Assembly (NCBI RefSeq): GCF_014842075.1 | Contig: NZ_JACYVA010000009.1 | Location: 62,001-126,000, forward strand | Length of the DNA stretch: 64,000 bases | From: Sphingomonas sp. CFBP 13720 | GTDB lineage: Bacteria > Pseudomonadota > Alphaproteobacteria > Sphingomonadales > Sphingomonadaceae | Direction: 5' to 3' | Part shown: positions 24,494 to 34,800 of the stretch, piece by piece | Numbering within the stretch: the first letter of the stretch is position 1 | How the letters are laid out: every line of letters begins with the position of its first letter | Notes under the pieces: generated by a model | What the model saw: the letters and a program-made list of their open reading frames with translations, nothing else | Told to the model about the DNA's origin: nothing | The model's database searches: none | Made by a program: the position numbers and the translations under genes

Positions 24494-26378
24494 CCTGAAG
24501 GAAACGGGCGGCAGCGGCGGCAAGGGGCAGCCGACGCAGTACAGCTATTCCGCATCGTTCGCGGTCGCGCTGTCGGGACGGCCGATCCGGGGGGTGAAGC
24601 GGATCTGGGCGGAGGGCAAGCTGTTGCGCGGGGCGGCGGGCGACTGGAAGACCCGCACCCGGTTCCGGCTGTATCGCGGCGATGAGGCGCAGGCACCCGA
24701 CCCGCTGATCGCCAGCATCGTCGGGATCGGCAATGCGCCCGCGCATCGCGGCGTCGCCTATGCCGTGTTCGAGGATCTGGCGCTGGCCGACTTCGGCAAT
24801 CGTATCCCGTCGCTGACGTTCGAGGTTGAGGCGGACGATGTGGCGGTGACGATGGGCATGGTGGTGGAAACGCTGGGCGAGGGGGCGGTGCGGGCGGAGG
24901 CGGGCGGGCTAGTGCTGCACGGCTTCGCCGCGACCGGTGCGTCGGTGCGCGATGCCGTCGACGCGCTGACCGGCCCGACGGGCGGGTGGTATGCCGCCGA
25001 TGGGGGTGGCGTCTTGGTGCGACGCGGACCGGGGCCGGTGCGGGTCGTGCGCGACGACGGCACGGCGGCGACGTGGCGCCGGGCGCGGATGGTGCCGGCG
25101 GATGTCACTATCGCCTATCACGATGTCGATCGCGATTATCAGATCGGAATGCAGCAGGTGCTGCGCCCGGGCGGGGCCGGGCGGACGGTGCGGATCGATC
25201 TGCCCGCCGCGATGCGCGCGGCGGACGCGGCGGGGATCGCGGGCGATGCCGCCGCCCGGATGCTGCTGGCGGGCGAGGTGCGGACGGTGACGCTGGGCTG
25301 GGATGCGCTGGACGTGGCGGCGGGCGACCGGATCGCCATCGCGGGCGAAACCGGGTCGTGGCGCGCGCGGCGGGTACGGGTCGAGGCGCTGACGGTGGTG
25401 GTCGAACTGGTGCGGATCGCCGGTGCGACGCTGCCCCCCGCTGCCCTGACGGGCGTGCCGGTGCTGGCGGCGGACGTGCCGGCGGGGACGACGCGGTTGC
25501 AACTGGTGGAGCTTCCACCGGGCGAGGCGCTGTCGGACGCGCCGGCGGTCGCAGCGGTAACGGCGGGAAGTGCGGCGGGGTGGCGGCGGGCGGCGCTGAT
25601 GGCGCAGGACGGGGGTGGCTGGCGCGATGTCGGCACCAGTGCTGCGGCGGGGGTGATCGGCCGGGTCGCGGCGGCGATGCGCGACGGGCCGGCGACGATC
25701 GAGGACCGGGCGACGGTGGTGGAAGTCGCGCTGCTGCATGACGGCATGACGCTGGGCGATGCCGATGCGGACATGCTGGACCATGGCGCCAATGCGGCGG
25801 CGATCGGCGACGAGATCGTCCAGTTCGGCCGGGCCGAGCGAGTCGGGCCGGCGCGGTGGCGGCTGTCGCGATTGTGGCGCGGGCGGCGCGGGACCGAATG
25901 GGCGAGCGGCGGCCATGGTGCGGACGAGGCGTTCGTGTTGCTCGATCCGGCGACCCTCCGAATGGTCGACGATCCGGCACCGGCGATCGCGCGGTCGCTG
26001 ACGGTAATGGCGACGGGTATCGCCGACGAAGACGTCGTGCAGGCGATGATCGTGCCGGACGGACGGGGGATCGTGCCGCCCACCCCGGTTCATGTGACAC
26101 TGCACCACGACGGCGCGGCGCTGCACATCGCATGGGTGCGGCGTGCGCGCAGCGGATGGTGGTGGCACGATGCGATCGACGTGCCGCTAGGCGAGGAGCG
26201 CGAGGCGTACCGGGTCGTGCTGGTCGAGGGCGATGTCATGCTCACGATCGACGTGGCCGGACCGACGGCCACCCTGCCGCTACCCGCCGGACCGGCGACC
26301 ATCGAGATCATCCAGATCGGCACGTACGGCGCATCGCGTCCGGCACGTGCCGTCTATCGACCGGAGACGAACCGATGA
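24267..26378 (+). CDS. GTA baseplate/tip protein (gp15)
   Basis: A 703-aa protein opening ATIVLTAVGGALGGPIGAAIGAMAGQ, the glycine-rich hydrophobic start of GTA gp15 proteins, then GPRLSDLQVQTSSYGTAIPKL and IRVAGTVIWATDLKE, both typical. It forms the tail tip that contacts the cell surface. It is shorter than the Rhodobacter megatron (about 1,300 residues). Start ATG 24267 follows a GGGGGAGGGCGAGG stretch. The stop overlaps the start of the DUF2793 gene. Confidence 0.88.
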   Translation: MATIVLTAVGGALGGPIGAAIGAMAGQAVDNALFGSRGAEGPRLSDLQVQTSSYGTAIPKLFGTIRVAGTVIWATDLKETGGSGGKGQPTQYSYSASFAVALSGRPIRGVKRIWAEGKLLRGAAGDWKTRTRFRLYRGDEAQAPDPLIASIVGIGNAPAHRGVAYAVFEDLALADFGNRIPSLTFEVEADDVAVTMGMVVETLGEGAVRAEAGGLVLHGFAATGASVRDAVDALTGPTGGWYAADGGGVLVRRGPGPVRVVRDDGTAATWRRARMVPADVTIAYHDVDRDYQIGMQQVLRPGGAGRTVRIDLPAAMRAADAAGIAGDAAARMLLAGEVRTVTLGWDALDVAAGDRIAIAGETGSWRARRVRVEALTVVVELVRIAGATLPPAALTGVPVLAADVPAGTTRLQLVELPPGEALSDAPAVAAVTAGSAAGWRRAALMAQDGGGWRDVGTSAAAGVIGRVAAAMRDGPATIEDRATVVEVALLHDGMTLGDADADMLDHGANAAAIGDEIVQFGRAERVGPARWRLSRLWRGRRGTEWASGGHGADEAFVLLDPATLRMVDDPAPAIARSLTVMATGIADEDVVQAMIVPDGRGIVPPTPVHVTLHHDGAALHIAWVRRARSGWWWHDAIDVPLGEEREAYRVVLVEGDVMLTIDVAGPTATLPLPAGPATIEIIQIGTYGASRPARAVYRPETNR

Positions 26379-26875
26379 CCGACGATACCACCCGACTGTC
26401 GCTGCCGCTGCTGCACGTTGCGCAGGCGCAAAAGGAAATGACGCATAACGAGGCGCTGACCCGTATCGACCTGTTGCTGCACGGTTGCGTAACAGGCGTC
26501 GCGGAAGACACGCCCCCTGCCGCACCGGATGTCGGGCAATGCTGGATCGTGGGCGACGCACCTACCGGAGCATGGACCGGGCGCACGGGGCAGGTGGCGG
26601 GGTGGACGGCCGGTGGTTGGCGGTTCGTCGTTCCCCGCGACGGGATGACATTGTGGTGGGCCGGTGGCGAAACGACCGCGACGTTCCGCGGCACACGCTG
26701 GCATCCAGGCGAAGTCCGCGCGACGCGGCTGGTGATCGGCGGCACGGCGGTGGTCGGGGCGCAACAGCCGGAAATCATTGGACCTGCCGGCGGAAATAGT
26801 GTTGATTCCGAATGCCGGGCCGTGCTCGAACGGGTATTGGTCGCGCTACGAGGTCATGGTCTGATCGCCGGTTGA
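26375..26875 (+). CDS. DUF2793 protein at the end of the GTA cluster
   Basis: 166 aa, coupled to gp15 by an ATGA overlap. The N-terminal RLSLPLLHVAQAQKEMTHNEAL is the signature of DUF2793, and WIVGDAPTGAWTGRTGQVAGWTAGGWRFV follows in the usual place. The family is found at the tail end of phages and GTAs, perhaps as a fibre or host-contact component. It is the last gene of the run. Confidence 0.82.
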   Translation: MTDDTTRLSLPLLHVAQAQKEMTHNEALTRIDLLLHGCVTGVAEDTPPAAPDVGQCWIVGDAPTGAWTGRTGQVAGWTAGGWRFVVPRDGMTLWWAGGETTATFRGTRWHPGEVRATRLVIGGTAVVGAQQPEIIGPAGGNSVDSECRAVLERVLVALRGHGLIAG

Positions 26876-26982
26876 AACCGTGTCGTTTGCGCAACACCAC
26901 GATTTTTGTGCGCTTGCGTGGAAACTAACGCCCCGGTACTTGGTTTGCCGTGTCCGTAGGACAACTTTGAAAGGGGACTAGA

Positions 26983-28113
26983 ATGCGGAAGCTTGCCGTC
27001 ACATTGGCGCTCGCGACCACCGCGCTTGCAACTCCCGCCCTCGCCCGCGACAACGCGTGGTATGTGGGTGTGGAAGGCGGCGCGATGATCGTCGAAGACA
27101 TCGACTATGATCTCACCACTCCGGCCGGCGGCGTCACCACCGTCGACAGCGACTATGGCTACGACGTCGGTGGCCTGATCGGCTACGACTTCGGTGCGCT
27201 CCGCATCGAAGCCGAAGTCAGCTATCGCAGCGCGACCGTCGACGAACTTCGTACGACCGGCGCGATCGCGACCGGCCCGACCACGGCGGTCGGCGCAGGC
27301 ACCTACAGCGGCGGTGGCCGTACCTCGGCGCTGAGCTTCATGGGCAACGCCCTGCTCGACTTCGGTGACGACGACGCCATCAGCGGCTTCGTCGGCGGCG
27401 GTGCCGGTATCGCACGCGTCAAGGCGAGCGACTATCGCGTCAGCAACAGCTTCACCGCGCTGGACGATTCCGACACGGTATTCGCATGGCAGGCGATTGC
27501 GGGTATCCGCGCCCCGCTGAGCGAGAACGTCGACGTTTCGCTGAAGTATCGCTTCTTCAACGCTGAAGACGTGAAGATCCAGAACGTGCGCGGCGTCGGC
27601 TATGACGGCCGGTTCCGTTCGCACAGCCTGCTGGGTGGCGTGACCTTCAACTTCGGCGCACCGGCAGAAGTGCCGCCGCCGCTGCCGCCTGAGCCTGTTG
27701 CTCCGCCGCCGCCGCAGCCGGTCGATACGCCGCCGCCGCCGATAACGGTCTGCACGCCGGGACCGTACATCGTGTTCTTCGAGTGGGACAAGTCGGACAT
27801 CACGCCGGAAGCGGCCGGGATTCTCGACAACGCCATTTCGAACTATCAGAACTGCAGCAATTCGCAGGTCATGATTGCCGGACACGCGGATCGTTCGGGT
27901 TCGGCATCGTACAACGTCGGCCTTTCGCAGCGTCGTGCGGACTCGGTCCGTGCGTATCTCGAAGGTCGCGGCATCGGCGGTTCGTCGATCTCGACCGAAG
28001 CGTTCGGCGAAGGCCGCCCGCGCGTCGAGACGCAGGACGGCGTCCGCGAGCTCCAGAACCGTCGCGTGGAAATCACGTACGGTCCGGGTGCGGGTGCAGG
28101 CGCAGCCATGTAA
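26983..28113 (+). CDS. OmpA family outer membrane protein
   Basis: 376 aa. A signal peptide ends in ALA-RD (about residue 22). An eight-strand OmpA-like barrel follows (about 23-228), then a proline-rich linker (PPPLPPEPVAPPPPQPVD), then the OmpA peptidoglycan-binding domain with AGHADRSGSASYNVGLSQRRA. It ties the outer membrane to the cell wall. GAAAGGGGAC precedes the ATG, and a strong terminator follows, so it is a single-gene unit. Codon use is highly regular, as for an abundant protein. It is not a GTA gene despite its place next to the cluster. Confidence 0.93.
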   Translation: MRKLAVTLALATTALATPALARDNAWYVGVEGGAMIVEDIDYDLTTPAGGVTTVDSDYGYDVGGLIGYDFGALRIEAEVSYRSATVDELRTTGAIATGPTTAVGAGTYSGGGRTSALSFMGNALLDFGDDDAISGFVGGGAGIARVKASDYRVSNSFTALDDSDTVFAWQAIAGIRAPLSENVDVSLKYRFFNAEDVKIQNVRGVGYDGRFRSHSLLGGVTFNFGAPAEVPPPLPPEPVAPPPPQPVDTPPPPITVCTPGPYIVFFEWDKSDITPEAAGILDNAISNYQNCSNSQVMIAGHADRSGSASYNVGLSQRRADSVRAYLEGRGIGGSSISTEAFGEGRPRVETQDGVRELQNRRVEITYGPGAGAGAAM

Positions 28114-28142
28114 TCACCGGTTCTTCGGAATCAGTGTTTCGG

Positions 28143-28173
28143 AAGGGAGGTCGGGCAACCGGCCTCCCTTTTC
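28143..28173 (+). terminator. Intrinsic terminator of the OmpA gene
   Basis: AAGGGAGGTCGG pairs with CCGGCCTCCCTT across a GCAA loop with one G-T wobble, followed by TTTT. It lies 29 bases after the OmpA stop. Confidence 0.85.
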
Positions 28174-28345
28174 GTTTATGTGGCGGACTGGCGGACTGGC
28201 GGATCGTCGGCCGGTTTGGCTGGTTTCGGGCGAGGTTGCTCGTCCTCTTTCCGTCAGGCTGTCTGTCCAATGGACGGTTGGTGTGATGATCGATCGCGCA
28301 CTTCGATTGCGTCGATATCGCGCCGATTTTGTTCGGACGACCGAC

Positions 28346-29184
28346 GGGGTGCTGTCAGTCTAACGCGAACCGCTCTCTGCACGATGCAGGTCGGTCTTTG
28401 AAGACAGGATGCTAGCTCGCAATGGCATGCCACTTTGCCAGGCGGCAGAGCGTCGTTCCTTGTAGGTCTGTGGGTCGACGAGATGGCGTTCGAGGTTGAA
28501 GTGATTGTGGACGTTGGCGTGCACCGAAGCGAACTTCCGTAAGGAGCTTATTCGCCTGGAACCGGAGCATGGCCCGGTTCCTTCGTCGGAATGGCAGATG
28601 ACTGTTCTCCACCCGATTGTTTGCCCAGCGACCCACCTCCTGCTTCTCGGGGTTACCCAGATCCTTCATCGCGGCCCGGTAGGAGCGCAGGCTATCAGTG
28701 GTGATCGCTGCGGGTGAGCCATGACGCTTGGGCGCTTTCCTCGTGAAGGTGAGCGCTGCGTCCTTGTCGCGTGTTTTAGTGATGTAGCTCTCGAGGATCT
28801 CGCCCTGGTGGTCGACGGCTCGCCACAGGTAGACCATCTGACCGTTGAGCTTCACGTACATCTCGTCGAGGTGCCAGCCACTTGCGAAAGCCGCGCCTGC
28901 GCGACACCCGCTGACGCCTGATGTAACCGGCGAACATCGGGCCAACCTGTTCCGCCACATCCGCACCGTCTCGTGACAGATGTCGATGCCACGCTCGAAC
29001 AGCAGGTCCTCACGTTCCGCAGCGACAGCGGGAACCGTACGTACATCATCACCACCAGCCGGATGACTTCAGGCGACGAACTGAACCGGCGGAACGGGCT
29101 GGGTCGTTTGGCTCTTGATGTTCGGTTCATGTCCGCCCGTTGTTCTAGGCCGAACGGTCGTGCCACCTTGGTCTGACAGAGTCC
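28346..29184 (-). mobile_element. Decayed IS6-type insertion sequence, left copy
   Basis: About 839 bases. The left end GGGGTGCTGTCAGTCTAACG and the right end (read inward) GGACTCTGTCAGACCAAGG form imperfect terminal inverted repeats with a shared CTGTCAGNC core. The transposase gene on the minus strand is broken by frameshifts. A second, closely similar element lies at 55161-56003 in the same orientation. No eight-base target duplication is visible at its ends. Confidence 0.8.
28412..29130 (-). pseudogene. IS6-family DDE transposase, several frameshifts
   Basis: The gene begins MNRTSRAKRPSPFRRF at 29130 and keeps RLVVMMYVRFPLSLRNV, then shifts frame. A later frame contains WHLDEMYVKLNGQMVYLWRA, ITTDSLRSYRAAM and NNRVENSHLPFRRRNRAML, which hold the D, D and E of the catalytic triad. 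At least two frameshifts separate these parts and the C-terminus is scrambled, so it cannot make an active transposase. Confidence 0.85.
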
Positions 29185-29200
29185 AATGTGTCATTTGCCA

Positions 29201-30235
29201 TCAGGAGTGGCGGGGTCGCTTCGGCCGGACGCAGCCCACGCCGGCATTACCGATCGAGCACGGCCTGCGCGACGTGTTGCGGATGCTGGCCGGGTCGGAG
29301 ATCATCATCGCCTCCCCAGATTCCGATTTCCATGCGCCGAACTGCCCTCCGTCCGTCACGTCGTACCGGTTCTCCTCCCGACAATCGCCATTCGGCACCA
29401 TTCCCCAGGACCAGGTCAACCAGCCGATCTCCGCGCGCTGCAACTCACCCATCGCCCAGCGATAAGGGGAGGGTTTGCAGTCCCAACCTGCGGCGGTCGG
29501 TCCCTCGCCGAGCAGGAAAGGAATGCCTTCCCGGGTCACGCGGGCAATGATTTCGCGATACGGTGTCTTTCGCTCCTCCTCCGTACCAACCCAGTAGCTA
29601 TGAGCGGAAACGATGATGGCATGGCGGGGATCGCCTGCATTAAGCGGAGCCCAGCTATCCAGTAGCATCCGGTACTCCTTGCCCCAATCGGACCCGTCGA
29701 TCACGAGCGGAACTTGAATGCCGACCGAACGGATACGCGCGATCGCGTCCCGGTACCCGGCAAGAAAGTCGCGTTGCGACACTTCCTTGCCCGCCTCGTT
29801 TGCAATGTTCACCAACACCCAGCGCTGATGGCGACGTATCACTGCGGCAATGTCAGGCCGGATCCAATACTCGACACAGTCGCCCAGCTTTTCCCATTTG
29901 CCCGTAGCGGCATGGCATTCGACGATCGGGATCATCCCGTTCGTAATGCTGTTGCGGATGATCGCGTCGAGACTGGCTGCGGGGTAGCGCGGCTGCGTCA
30001 TGATGCGGACGGCATTGGCACCCGTTTTGGCGATCTCCGGCAATGTACGCACACCTGTCGGATCGGGTGATGAAGAGAACATCTCATTGACACCGCGCAA
30101 CACTACACGCTCGCCCGCCGCTGTATGGAGGAACCGTCCGCGAACTGTCATGGTGTCAGTCTTGGCCGGAGCCGCAAACGCGTTCGAGAATAACGGTGAT
30201 GCGCATAAAATCGCGACGAACAGCGCTTTATTCAA
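29201..30235 (-). CDS. Glycoside hydrolase family 5-like secreted enzyme
   Basis: 344 aa. A signal peptide (SPLFSNAFA-AP) is followed by a GH5-like barrel: VVLRGVNEM near residue 45, the acid/base Glu147 in VNIANEAGKE and the likely nucleophile Glu244 in FLLGEGPTAAGWD. It should cut a beta-linked glucan or mannan outside the cytoplasm. The start is TTG 30235, set by an AGGAG site nine bases upstream. The C-terminal 15-20 residues look unlike the family and the stop lies only 17 bases from the IS6 end, so the tail may have been altered by the insertion. It is the first gene of the polysaccharide locus. Confidence 0.8.
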   Translation of the reverse strand: MNKALFVAILCASPLFSNAFAAPAKTDTMTVRGRFLHTAAGERVVLRGVNEMFSSSPDPTGVRTLPEIAKTGANAVRIMTQPRYPAASLDAIIRNSITNGMIPIVECHAATGKWEKLGDCVEYWIRPDIAAVIRRHQRWVLVNIANEAGKEVSQRDFLAGYRDAIARIRSVGIQVPLVIDGSDWGKEYRMLLDSWAPLNAGDPRHAIIVSAHSYWVGTEEERKTPYREIIARVTREGIPFLLGEGPTAAGWDCKPSPYRWAMGELQRAEIGWLTWSWGMVPNGDCREENRYDVTDGGQFGAWKSESGEAMMISDPASIRNTSRRPCSIGNAGVGCVRPKRPRHS

Positions 30236-30625
30236 ATCACGTTACTCCTATCAAGTTAGCCAGTTGTTTGTGAGTTGCGTCCTGCCCCGAGCCGAACGGC
30301 TGCCTGTTGGATCCATAGGGCATTGTCAGACCTACGGGGAAGCTCGAAACCAGCATCGTTCCCTGCAGCAAATCGGCCTTAGTGTCCGCCAGGCGTTCTG
30401 CATCCGAATCTGCTTCGCTCTTTCAGGGGAAAGGAAGCGCGGCTGCCGTGAAACTGCAATAGGGGTAAACGGGCTAGGCCGTGGGTAGTTTGACAGTTTC
30501 CCGCTGCGCGGCTTAGCTTGCGATCGTCTGTTCATCCTTGCCTATGATCGTGGATCAAGGGGCTACGTCACGTTAGTGCGGCAAGGCCCGATCAACGGGC
30601 GCCAGTTGAAAAAGGAGATGAGGCG
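30236..30625. other. Divergent intergenic region of the polysaccharide locus
   Basis: A 390-base region between the divergent GH5 and sugar dehydrogenase genes. I see no gene. The GH5 leader (CGTTACTCC ... CAGTTGT) resembles the leader of the GH2 gene (CGTTACTCC ... CAGTTGT, 35361 onward), hinting at common control. TTGACA at 30490-30495 is a possible -35 for the dehydrogenase gene, without a convincing -10. Confidence 0.4.
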
Positions 30626-31636
30626 TTGAAGGCAGTCGTATGTGAGCAGCCATTCGAGTTGCAGATTGTCGATCGACCCCGCCCCGAACTCGGCCTGGGC
30701 CAAGTCCGGGTCCGCATCCGCCGTGTCGGCCTATGCGGTACCGACTATCATATCTTTGCCGGCAATCAGCCGTTCGCGAGCTATCCGCGTGTTCTGGGGC
30801 ATGAACTGGCAGGGGAGGTGTTGGAGGTCCCGGAAGATTCGAAATTGAGCCGTGGCCAGTTGGTGACGATCATCCCGTATCTGTCATGCGGTACCTGCGT
30901 TGCGTGTCGCAAAGGAAAGCCGAACTGTTGCAACCAGATTCTGGTGCTTGGCGTCCACACCGACGGCGGCATGTGCGACGAGATCGTGGTGCCTCAAACC
31001 GCAGTTATTGACGCTACGGGACTAAGTTTGGACCAGGCGGCAATGGTCGAATTCCTCGCCATCGGCGCGCATGCGGTCGCCCGAGCCGCGCTTTGTCCCG
31101 GCGAGCGCGTTCTGGTTGTCGGCGCGGGCCCGATCGGTGTTGCAGTCGCATTGTTTGCAAGGGCGGACGGCGCACGTGTGACCCTGCTGGACACCCGGCA
31201 ATCGCGGCTGGATTATGCTCGCGATCAGCTTGGCTTTGATGATGGGATCCATGCAGATGAGAAGGCGGGTGACCGTCTTTCCGATTCGACCGCTGGCGAC
31301 TTCTACGACGCAGTTTTCGACGCTACCGGCAACATTCATGCGATGCGCGCGGGGCTGAATTATGTCGCACATGGCGGCCGCTACATCCTTGTGGGCGTCG
31401 CGACCGACGATCTTGTTTTCCCGGATCCTGAGTTCCACAAGCGTGAGGCTATGCTGATTGCGAGTCGCAACGCGCTCGGCGTCGACTTCGCGCGGGTCAT
31501 TGCAGCGCTCCGAGACAAAACAATTCCGGCGGAAGCGCTTCACACGCATAGCGTCGACGCGGACGATTTGCCGAAAAGCGTTCCCGAACTGATCGCCGAC
31601 GCTGATCATGTGCTGAAAGCGATCGTTACCTTTTGA
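30626..31636 (+). CDS. Zinc-dependent medium-chain sugar/polyol dehydrogenase
   Basis: 336 aa. The catalytic zinc site is set by CGTDYH and GHELAGE; the structural zinc site by the cysteines in CGTCVACRKGKPNCC; the NAD-binding fold by VVGAGPIGVAVALFA. It resembles RspB/L-galactonate or threonine dehydrogenases, and would oxidise a hydroxyl of a sugar or sugar acid in the cytoplasm. The start is TTG 30626, decided by an AAAGGAG site eight bases before it. Its place among hydrolase genes suggests it handles a monosaccharide released by them, possibly fucose or a uronate product, but the substrate is not certain. Confidence 0.85.
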   Translation: MKAVVCEQPFELQIVDRPRPELGLGQVRVRIRRVGLCGTDYHIFAGNQPFASYPRVLGHELAGEVLEVPEDSKLSRGQLVTIIPYLSCGTCVACRKGKPNCCNQILVLGVHTDGGMCDEIVVPQTAVIDATGLSLDQAAMVEFLAIGAHAVARAALCPGERVLVVGAGPIGVAVALFARADGARVTLLDTRQSRLDYARDQLGFDDGIHADEKAGDRLSDSTAGDFYDAVFDATGNIHAMRAGLNYVAHGGRYILVGVATDDLVFPDPEFHKREAMLIASRNALGVDFARVIAALRDKTIPAEALHTHSVDADDLPKSVPELIADADHVLKAIVTF

Positions 31637-31846
31637 GCAAGCTGCCTGTGCCCGGCAACTTTTTGTTCATTCGCCGGGCATCGCTTAACGCCTCTGAGAT
31701 TACTGCCGGTGTGATGGCCGGCAAGAACATGGAACACGAGGCTGACCTGTAGTCATGGTCATTTCGTCACCGGCCCCGTGCCCCTTGCCGGTAGAAAACT
31801 CGATGCGGAAAGCAGAACGATGCTTGTTCTTTCGATAGGCATCTGT

Positions 31847-34800
31847 TCATTCGAAACGCAGCGAGTCTACAGCAACGACGGACCCTGCCGGTAGCTGCAA
31901 CACCAGGCGATATGTCCCGGCGTTCACGAAGCCGGGGGTCTCGATCGATATGTCGCTCCAATCGCCGGCGGCCGGAAAACGCACCGGCATCCGTACAACG
32001 GCGATGCCGCTTACGTCGACCAGAACCAGCTCGCCGTTGCGAAGGGTGCCTGCCTGATAACGGATCGTTGCTTTACGGCGAGCCGCCGCACCGGTCTCGA
32101 CCGTCCAGCTAACCTCGCCCGCCGCTTTGCCATCCAATTGAACATAGCCGGGTCCCGAATGCCCCCGAAGTGCATTGGCCACCTGGCCGCCGCGGATTGC
32201 AACGCCTTCAGCTTCGGCTTCGAACAGCGTCCGGTCCTTGGCAAAGCTGAAGTTACCGGGGGCGTACGGGGATGACAGTGCGCTCCGGACCAATACTGGC
32301 AGGTCCGACGAGAACGTTATTTGCTGGCCCGCCTTTAGCTGGCGTTCGACGAAGCTCACTGGCGTGAGCACGCCGGTGGCCGGCAAGATCATGCCCGCTC
32401 GGTAGTCGGTTGGTTGCCATCCGGCTGGCACCGAATCGCCGGTACGTGCCTGGTACAGTCGAACGTCGACGCGAGGCGTGAGCGTCACTGCGCCGCTCGA
32501 CCCCGTTCGCCGGATCGCATCGCTGTCGAGCAGCATATAAGGCAACCGCGTCCAGCGTGCTTCTCCCATCGCCTTCCGGCCATTGTCAACGAACCGGTCG
32601 AGCGCGACGTCTGGTCCGTCGAGTTGCGCTACGAGGTCGCTGGTCAGCGCCTGTTCCGGGAATTCGGCCCCCTTACGGCCGCCTATGGGTACGATGGCGA
32701 TACCGGCAACAATTGCCTGTCCGGCTTTCACCTCGGGAAAGCCGATACGGATCGTGCCGTCCGTCACTTCGGCAGTCACCGACCGCACCAACGCCTTGCC
32801 GAACCCTGCCTCTGCGAAAATGTCGAGATCGTCGACGACGGTTCGGTCGTTGATGGCCACGTCGAACACGCGCCAGCCCCGCGCATCGATATCGGCGCGG
32901 CCGTACCATGGCTCGACGAAATGAAGCTCCACGCGGTATCTGCCATTTGGCACCGCGAACCGATACGCGAGCGCCTGGCGACCGTAACGAAATCCCGCGT
33001 AGAGGTCCGCTGATTGCGTTCCCCCGACCTGATCATACACCGGCCTGCGGCTACCGAGCATTGGATCGAGGCCGGAATACGCCCCGGCCCAGCTCTCCCA
33101 ACCCCAAGCGCGGCCAGGCATCCACATTCGATCCGCCTGCCACACCCGGCCTTCTGCATCCACGATCCGGTCGCCGCCCGTATTCACGCGGACTAACGCT
33201 GTATCGCGACCGCGGGCTTGTCCGGCTGGCTCCGCCGTCTCGGTTCCTGGCGGCGACGGAAGGTTGTTCAGTCGCAGCCGATCCTGTGCAGCAATTCGCC
33301 CGCCGACGATGCAATCGGCGCGCAGGCGATCATAACGGATGGGCACATTGTCCCATACGAACCGCTGCTCCGCGTTCCGACCTCGTTGTCCGAGAGGCAC
33401 CTTCCCGGCGTCGTCGTTGTAAAGCGCGACCGTGTCGCAATTCGAATAGACTTCAATACCGGATCGCGTGCCCGCACCCTGCCACCGGTCCGGCCAGGTA
33501 TGGGACACGATATACGCCATCGCCTCGCGGCTCGCGGGTATATTGCGGGCGCGGTACATATAGAAGGCGTCGGTCGGTTCGCCCCAAAGGGTCATCAACC
33601 CCTTGTTGTTGGCAGGACCAATATGGTCGAGCGCGCGAACGCCGTCCCAAATCTGGGTTCCGTCGGCGCGCATCGGCCGCCCCGGATTTTCATGGGTGGC
33701 CAGCAGCCATTGGAAATGGCCGATTGCCCGATCCGACACGCTATCCGCCAAGCGTGCCTTCGTCTGCATAAGATTTGCGAAATGTTCCTCGGAGGTCGGC
33801 GGGGTGGCGGCGTGCGGGAGTTCGTCGTGCAGACCCAATGAGCGCCAGCCGCCATATTCCCCGACCAGTCCCTGCGTGGCGAGTTCGGTATCGAACTTCC
33901 CGGGATCTCCTCCATACGTTCCCGACCAGTTTTGCGGTACGTTCCAATCGGTCCCGGATCCGCCATTACACGTAACCACCAGCCGTGAGACCGAAGCCAT
34001 CGGATCTATCTCGCGAATCAACGCGACCATTTCTTCGGCGAACGCCTTGGGAAGTCGACTTTCGTTTTGAAGGCCCCACAGGAAGACCGCTGGGTTGTTA
34101 CGTCGTTCTCGTACCCAATCTGCCAAACGAGCTCGAAAGTTTGCCCGGAAAGCTGGATTGTCGAACCAGATATGGGCGCTGAACTGAGGCCACCACATGA
34201 TTCCCGCCTCGGCAATCGCTTCGCCGTAACGCAGATTATGTGGGTAATGCGCGTCGCGCCACGCGTTCATCCCGGCGGCCGCTGCCTGCCTGACGCGGGC
34301 GCGCACCTGCTCGTCCGAAAAAGCATGGCTACCACCGAGCAGATGCTCGTATTCCGCGATGCCGTGCAGGAACACCGGCTTGCCGTTAACAAGCAACCGT
34401 TTGTGCCCGGAGGTATCTTCTACGGTTCGTACGTCACGAATGCCAAAGCTGGTCGATGTTTCGTCGATAAGCTTGCCGCGATAGCGGATGCGCGTACGCA
34501 GATTGTGCAGATAGGGGTCGGCAGGCGACCACAGATGCGGGCGAGCAATCGCTGGCAGAGCGCGATCGGTGCTCAATTCCTCTGCTGGCCTCAATCGCTG
34601 CGCAAAGATCAGGCTCGTTACGGCCCGGCCGCTCCCGTCGAGCAGTGCTACCTCGACATCTACCATTCGTGTTTCGGCCGAGCGGTTCTCCAACTCAACT
34701 CGCGCGGTTAGGTGCGCCATTCGGGCGTCGATCTGTCCCTGCGGACCCCACGCATAGACCCCGAAGGGCCGCACCCGCACCGCAGACGATCGTTCGAGAT

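Noticed and set aside
12383..26875. Interpretation as an ordinary prophage
   Set aside because: No integrase, repressor, lysis or replication genes and no att repeats; gene set and order are those of a GTA.
31648..31681. TGCCCGGC ... GCCGGGCA hairpin after the sugar dehydrogenase gene as a terminator
   Set aside because: The stem is good but the loop is 16 bases and no T-run follows; left as uncertain.
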